DNA of 64,000 nucleotides from Thiocystis violacea. GTDB taxonomy: Bacteria > Pseudomonadota > Gammaproteobacteria > Chromatiales > Chromatiaceae. The DNA is taken from assembly GCF_016583575.1 (NCBI RefSeq), contig NZ_NRRG01000011.1:124001-188000 (forward strand). The letters are read 5' to 3'. The notes beneath the pieces are model-generated. The model was not told the DNA's origin and ran no database searches. It was given only the letters and a program-made list of their open reading frames with translations. Positions 57,782-64,000 of the stretch are shown here, piece after piece. Position numbers and translations under genes: made by a program. Every line of letters begins with the position of its first letter. Position 1 is the first letter of the stretch.

Positions 57782-59023
57782 ATGAAACTGACCAAGCGCG
57801 TGATCGATACGGCCGCTTATCAGGGTGAGAGCAACGCCCGATGCGTCCTCTGGGATACGGAAGTCCCGGGCTTCGGATTACGGATTTTTCCCTCGGGCAA
57901 GAAAGCCTTCGTGCTGTCCTACCGCACGCAGGGACGCAAACGGCTGATGACCATCGGCACCTATGGCGTTCTGACGCTGGACCAGGCACGCATCAATGCG
58001 CGTGCGTTGCTGTCGAAGGTGGAGACGGAGCGAGCCGATCCACTCGCCGAGCGTCAACGCGACGCGCAGGGCGAAACCCTGAGGGATCTCTGCGTTGCCT
58101 ACATGGAGCGGCACGGACAAGCTAAGAAGAGTGGCGCTGAAGACCAGCGGCGTATCGACAAGCATCTCCTACCCGCTTGGGGAAGCCTGAAAGTACGAGC
58201 CATCACCCAGGCCGATGCGGCCGCCCTCCATGCGAAGATCGGCAAGACCCGCCCCTACGAGGCGAATCGCACCCTGGCGCTCCTGTCCAAGATGTTCGAG
58301 CTGGCCCGACGGTGGGACTTCGTCCCCAAAGATCACGCGAATCCGGCACGCGACATCGATCGCTTCAAGGAGCACAAGCGCGATCGCTGGATCACGCCCG
58401 AGGAACTCCCGCGGCTCGCGCAGGCGATCAACGAAGAGCCCAACGAGGTGGCTCGGCACGCCTTATGGCTTTACCTGCTGACCGGGGCGCGCAAGAGTGA
58501 GCTACTGCAGGCACGCTGGGAGCACGTCGATTGGAGTCGCGCCGAGCTGAAGCTGCCCGACACCAAAGCCGGCCGGGTTCACTACATTCCGCTTTCCTCT
58601 CCGGCCCTGACGCTCCTCCGCGAGATTCCACGCGAAGACGGCAACCCATACATTCTCCCTGGCCGCGGTCCGCGCTCGAAAAAGGACGCTGGCGAGCATG
58701 AGCCGCAGCCGGCGCCTCTGGTGAATATCAGCAAACCTTGGAACCGGGTTCGAAAAGCCGCTGGCGTGGAAGATGTTCGTTTGCACGACCTGCGCCGCAC
58801 GGTCGGCAGCTGGCTGGCCCAGTCGGGAAATTCCCTGCACCTGATCGGACGGGTTCTCAACCATTCAAACCAGTCGACCACCGCCGTTTATGCTCGCTTC
58901 GGTGAGGATTCGGTACGCGCCGCCTTGGAGCAGCACGGCGCCCGGCTCCTGGGTGTTGCGGGCGTTACCCCGACAGCGACGGCCGTCGAGCCCGCGGCGA
59001 AGCCTACGCCGGACGACCAATAA
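57782..59023 (+). CDS. int: Tyrosine-type site-specific integrase
   Basis: 413 residues, GGAGG-type site before the ATG. An N-terminal DUF4102-type arm-binding domain (LWDTEVPGFGLRIFPSGKK) precedes the core-binding and catalytic domains. The catalytic residues are complete: Arg237 (TGARKSELL), His335 and Arg338 (HDLRR), His361 (LNHSN) and the nucleophile Tyr370. It belongs to the P4/prophage-type integrases that target tRNA genes, consistent with the tRNA-Lys scar just upstream. The element should extend to the right. Confidence 0.95.
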   Translation: MKLTKRVIDTAAYQGESNARCVLWDTEVPGFGLRIFPSGKKAFVLSYRTQGRKRLMTIGTYGVLTLDQARINARALLSKVETERADPLAERQRDAQGETLRDLCVAYMERHGQAKKSGAEDQRRIDKHLLPAWGSLKVRAITQADAAALHAKIGKTRPYEANRTLALLSKMFELARRWDFVPKDHANPARDIDRFKEHKRDRWITPEELPRLAQAINEEPNEVARHALWLYLLTGARKSELLQARWEHVDWSRAELKLPDTKAGRVHYIPLSSPALTLLREIPREDGNPYILPGRGPRSKKDAGEHEPQPAPLVNISKPWNRVRKAAGVEDVRLHDLRRTVGSWLAQSGNSLHLIGRVLNHSNQSTTAVYARFGEDSVRAALEQHGARLLGVAGVTPTATAVEPAAKPTPDDQ

Positions 59024-59174
59024 GGCCTCCCGGACGGTGGGCGGCCCGTGCCGCTCGCCGGTCCTGAGCACGCCCGAACGCCGAGCCTTTCGTTCACAGC
59101 CGCGGAATCGCTCCGGTCGGAAGCCTGAGTGTCGGCGGTGCGTCCGGGAAGCGCGCGAATTCATAGCGCTCGTA

Positions 59175-59635
59175 TCAGCCGCGTACCCGCTCGTGCTTGG
59201 CGTCGACGATCATGCCGATCTCCACGGCGAGTCGGGCGCACCGCTCGAGCGCATCCATCAGCAACAACTCCCCCAGCCCCTGCCCTTGATGCGGCCGATC
59301 GACCGCCAAGCACGCCAGGCGCGCGACCGGGAGCGGAAAACGCGGGAATCGCGTGGCATAGGCCGCCGGGAGCTGGTCCTTGAGGATGGCCGCCATCGCC
59401 AGACTATAGAACCCCAGCACCCGCGACGTAAATCCCGGGCCATTCGCCTGACCCTAAAAGCCATCGCCAGACTATAGAACCCCAGCACCCGCGACCCCTC
59501 GGCCGCCACATAGGTTCGGCTCAGGTTGGTGGTGGTGTGCTGGCGCGCGAAGCGGCGCAGGTAGTGGTCCAGCTCGACCTCACCGCACGCGAAGGCACGC
59601 CGATCGTGATGGGCCGCCAAGGGCTCGAGGCGCAT
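59175..59635 (-). pseudogene. GNAT acetyltransferase toxin broken by a 68-bp insertion
   Basis: The ATG at 59635 starts a GNAT-type toxin (MRLEPLAAHHDRRAFACGEV, LDHYLRRFARQH), related to the TacT/AtaT acetyltransferases that modify aminoacyl-tRNA. At about 59460 the reading frame breaks; the C-terminal half (AAILKDQLPAAYATRFPRFP, acetyl-CoA site HQGQGLGELLLMDAL) continues in another frame to 59175. The sequence between has two copies of a 36-bp segment. Removing exactly 68 bp restores one open frame, so the gene is inactive by insertion. The antitoxin gene upstream remains intact. Confidence 0.85.
59392..59495. repeat. 36-bp direct duplication with a 32-bp insert in the GNAT gene
   Basis: Identical 36-bp copies lie at 59392-59427 and 59460-59495, separated by 32 unrelated bases. 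Total gain is 68 bp, which is not a multiple of three and so causes the frameshift. Confidence 0.95.
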
Positions 59636-59648
59636 CCGCGGCGCGCGC

Positions 59649-59933
59649 TCAAGCGTCCGTCGGTTCGGAGCGCCAAGCGCGGTAGCGCGCCATCGCCGCC
59701 GCGAGCTTGGGGCGCGGCTGGTCGAGACTGTCGAGCGCGGTGACGAAGGCCTCCCAATCACGCGGACTCAGGGCCAGGGATTCGACCTCGCTCAGCACGG
59801 CCTTGGCGCGCGCTTGCGCCGCGCTCAGGAGAAAGGCGCTCACCGACATCCCGGCGGTGGCCGCCGCGCGGGCGATCAGCGCCTTCGTCTCCGCCGAGGT
59901 GCGCAGGTCGATGCGCTCAAGTGCCGCGGGCAT
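59649..59933 (-). CDS. DUF1778 antitoxin (TacA-like)
   Basis: 94 residues. The N-terminal ERIDLRTSAETKALIARAA with TAGMSVSAFLL is the ribbon-helix-helix DUF1778 domain, and a C-terminal toxin-binding tail follows (LALSPRDWEAFVTAL). The gene lies 13 bp upstream of the GNAT gene, the usual antitoxin-first order. It is intact while the toxin is broken. Confidence 0.88.
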   Translation of the reverse strand: MPAALERIDLRTSAETKALIARAAATAGMSVSAFLLSAAQARAKAVLSEVESLALSPRDWEAFVTALDSLDQPRPKLAAAMARYRAWRSEPTDA

Positions 59934-60356
59934 GGCTCGGTCCTGTGTCGGTGCGGATGATGTACGGATGAGGGTGGCTTGCTGTACACGGACGCGCAAC
60001 GCCGATCGGACCTCAAGGACGGGCGTGGCGACACCCGCATCCAGATGAGAGCCGCCGACGCGACACGTCGATCCCCGCCATCCTCGATGTCCGCCATTCA
60101 TAGCCGTCACCGTAAACGGTGCCTCGTTCAAGGGACCGTTGTCGAGTGACGTGCGCGTGTGAGTTTTATAGGCTACGCGTGTCTTCGACAACCGACGTGC
60201 TATGAATCCGTCATCGCACCAATGATGCGCGTTCATCCTGGCGTTCGCGGACAGTGCGAGCGACTTTACTCCACTCGATGAATGACGCCGCCGCGGATGA
60301 CAGGGTTTCTGGCACTGATTTCAATGTATCAACCCTTCATTTCAATCGAGGCTCCC
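59934..60356. other. Intergenic region in the element
   Basis: 423 bp that hold the antitoxin promoter and the leader of the HTH gene. No gene, repeat or strong hairpin recognised. Confidence 0.4.
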
Positions 60357-60566
60357 ATGCCGCGGATATCGACCTCTCCCCTGCGTCGCCGGCTCACCGA
60401 GCGTGAAGCCGCGGCCGAGCTTGGCATCAGCTTTCGCACCCTTCAGCAATGGCGCGTGCGGGGCGTCGGTCCGTCTTTTCTCAAGATTGGCCGCGCGGTT
60501 CGCTATGACGCCGAATCGCTCGAAGCCTGGCTGTCCCAGCACGTCCACACGAATACGGTGCGGTGA
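60357..60566 (+). CDS. AlpA/excisionase-like HTH protein
   Basis: 69 residues, ATG with GAGG six bases upstream. The MerR-type helix-turn-helix LTEREAAAELGISFRTLQQW with the wing VGPSFLKIGRAVRYDAESLE is typical of AlpA/excisionase proteins of prophages and integrated elements. It probably controls excision or the integrase. It precedes the primase genes. Confidence 0.85.
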   Translation: MPRISTSPLRRRLTEREAAAELGISFRTLQQWRVRGVGPSFLKIGRAVRYDAESLEAWLSQHVHTNTVR

Positions 60567-63909
<3,343 letters not shown>

Positions 63910-64000
63910 GGGGAGAGCGGCGACTCGCCACCCAAGCCACCCAAGCCGGCGATGCTTCGAGCGGGTTGGTGCCGAAAACAAACTTCCGACATCTTGTGCG

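Overview
The window reads as high-GC gammaproteobacterial chromosome, most likely from a purple sulfur bacterium (Chromatiaceae). The evidence is a bacterial phosphoribulokinase (Calvin cycle), a complete rnfABCDGE cluster, a CbbY-type phosphatase, pyruvate phosphate dikinase, and the gammaproteobacterial order recA-recX-alaS-lysC-csrA-tRNA-Ser. The family is an inference from gene content; no 16S gene is present.

Layout. 1-0.8 kb: a Cache/PDC sensor protein followed by the start of a chemoreceptor. 1.2-8.0 kb: a 1943-residue six-PAS hybrid kinase with two receivers and an Hpt domain, coupled to an HD-GYP response regulator. 8.1-13.4 kb: a winged-helix/TPR regulator divergent from an HDOD gene that overlaps a GGDEF-EAL gene. 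13.6-16.3 kb: ppdK. 16.5-21.6 kb: accessory stretch with a DUF433/DUF5615 toxin-antitoxin-like pair, an AAA/PD-(D/E)XK protein, LemA plus a GIDE-like membrane protein with an EF-hand, two palindromic repeats and an Rpn-type nuclease. 21.9-28.7 kb: recQ, phosphoribulokinase, a divergent RpfC-like hybrid kinase and a membrane GGDEF protein. 28.8-34.0 kb: rnfABCDGE on the minus strand. 34.7-46.4 kb: housekeeping genes (rpoH, SDR, lapB, pyrF, galU, gluQ, dksA, cbbY-like, aminotransferase, YkgJ-like, zapE, ubiG). 46.6-49.1 kb: a small unknown gene and a three-gene operon (cupin, DUF302, HTH-[2Fe-2S]-flavin reductase fusion). 49.2-56.6 kb: pncC, thpR, recA, recX, alaS, lysC, csrA, tRNA-Ser(GCT).

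56.7-64 kb is an integrated element and its wreckage: a frameshifted RepA-like ATPase remnant, the 3' half of a tRNA-Lys(TTT)-like gene that looks like an attachment site, a tyrosine integrase, a DUF1778 antitoxin whose GNAT toxin partner is broken by a 68-bp insertion, an AlpA-like HTH protein, and a split primase (CHC2 zinc-finger protein overlapping a TOPRIM/ATPase protein). The element runs past the right edge.

The strongest themes are dense c-di-GMP/two-component signalling (five multi-domain proteins in the first 29 kb), energy metabolism (Rnf, PRK, PPDK), and an unusual HTH-ferredoxin-reductase fusion that may be a redox-coupled regulator. A heptanucleotide tandem repeat occurs at two unrelated loci, and in one it encodes the end of rnfC.
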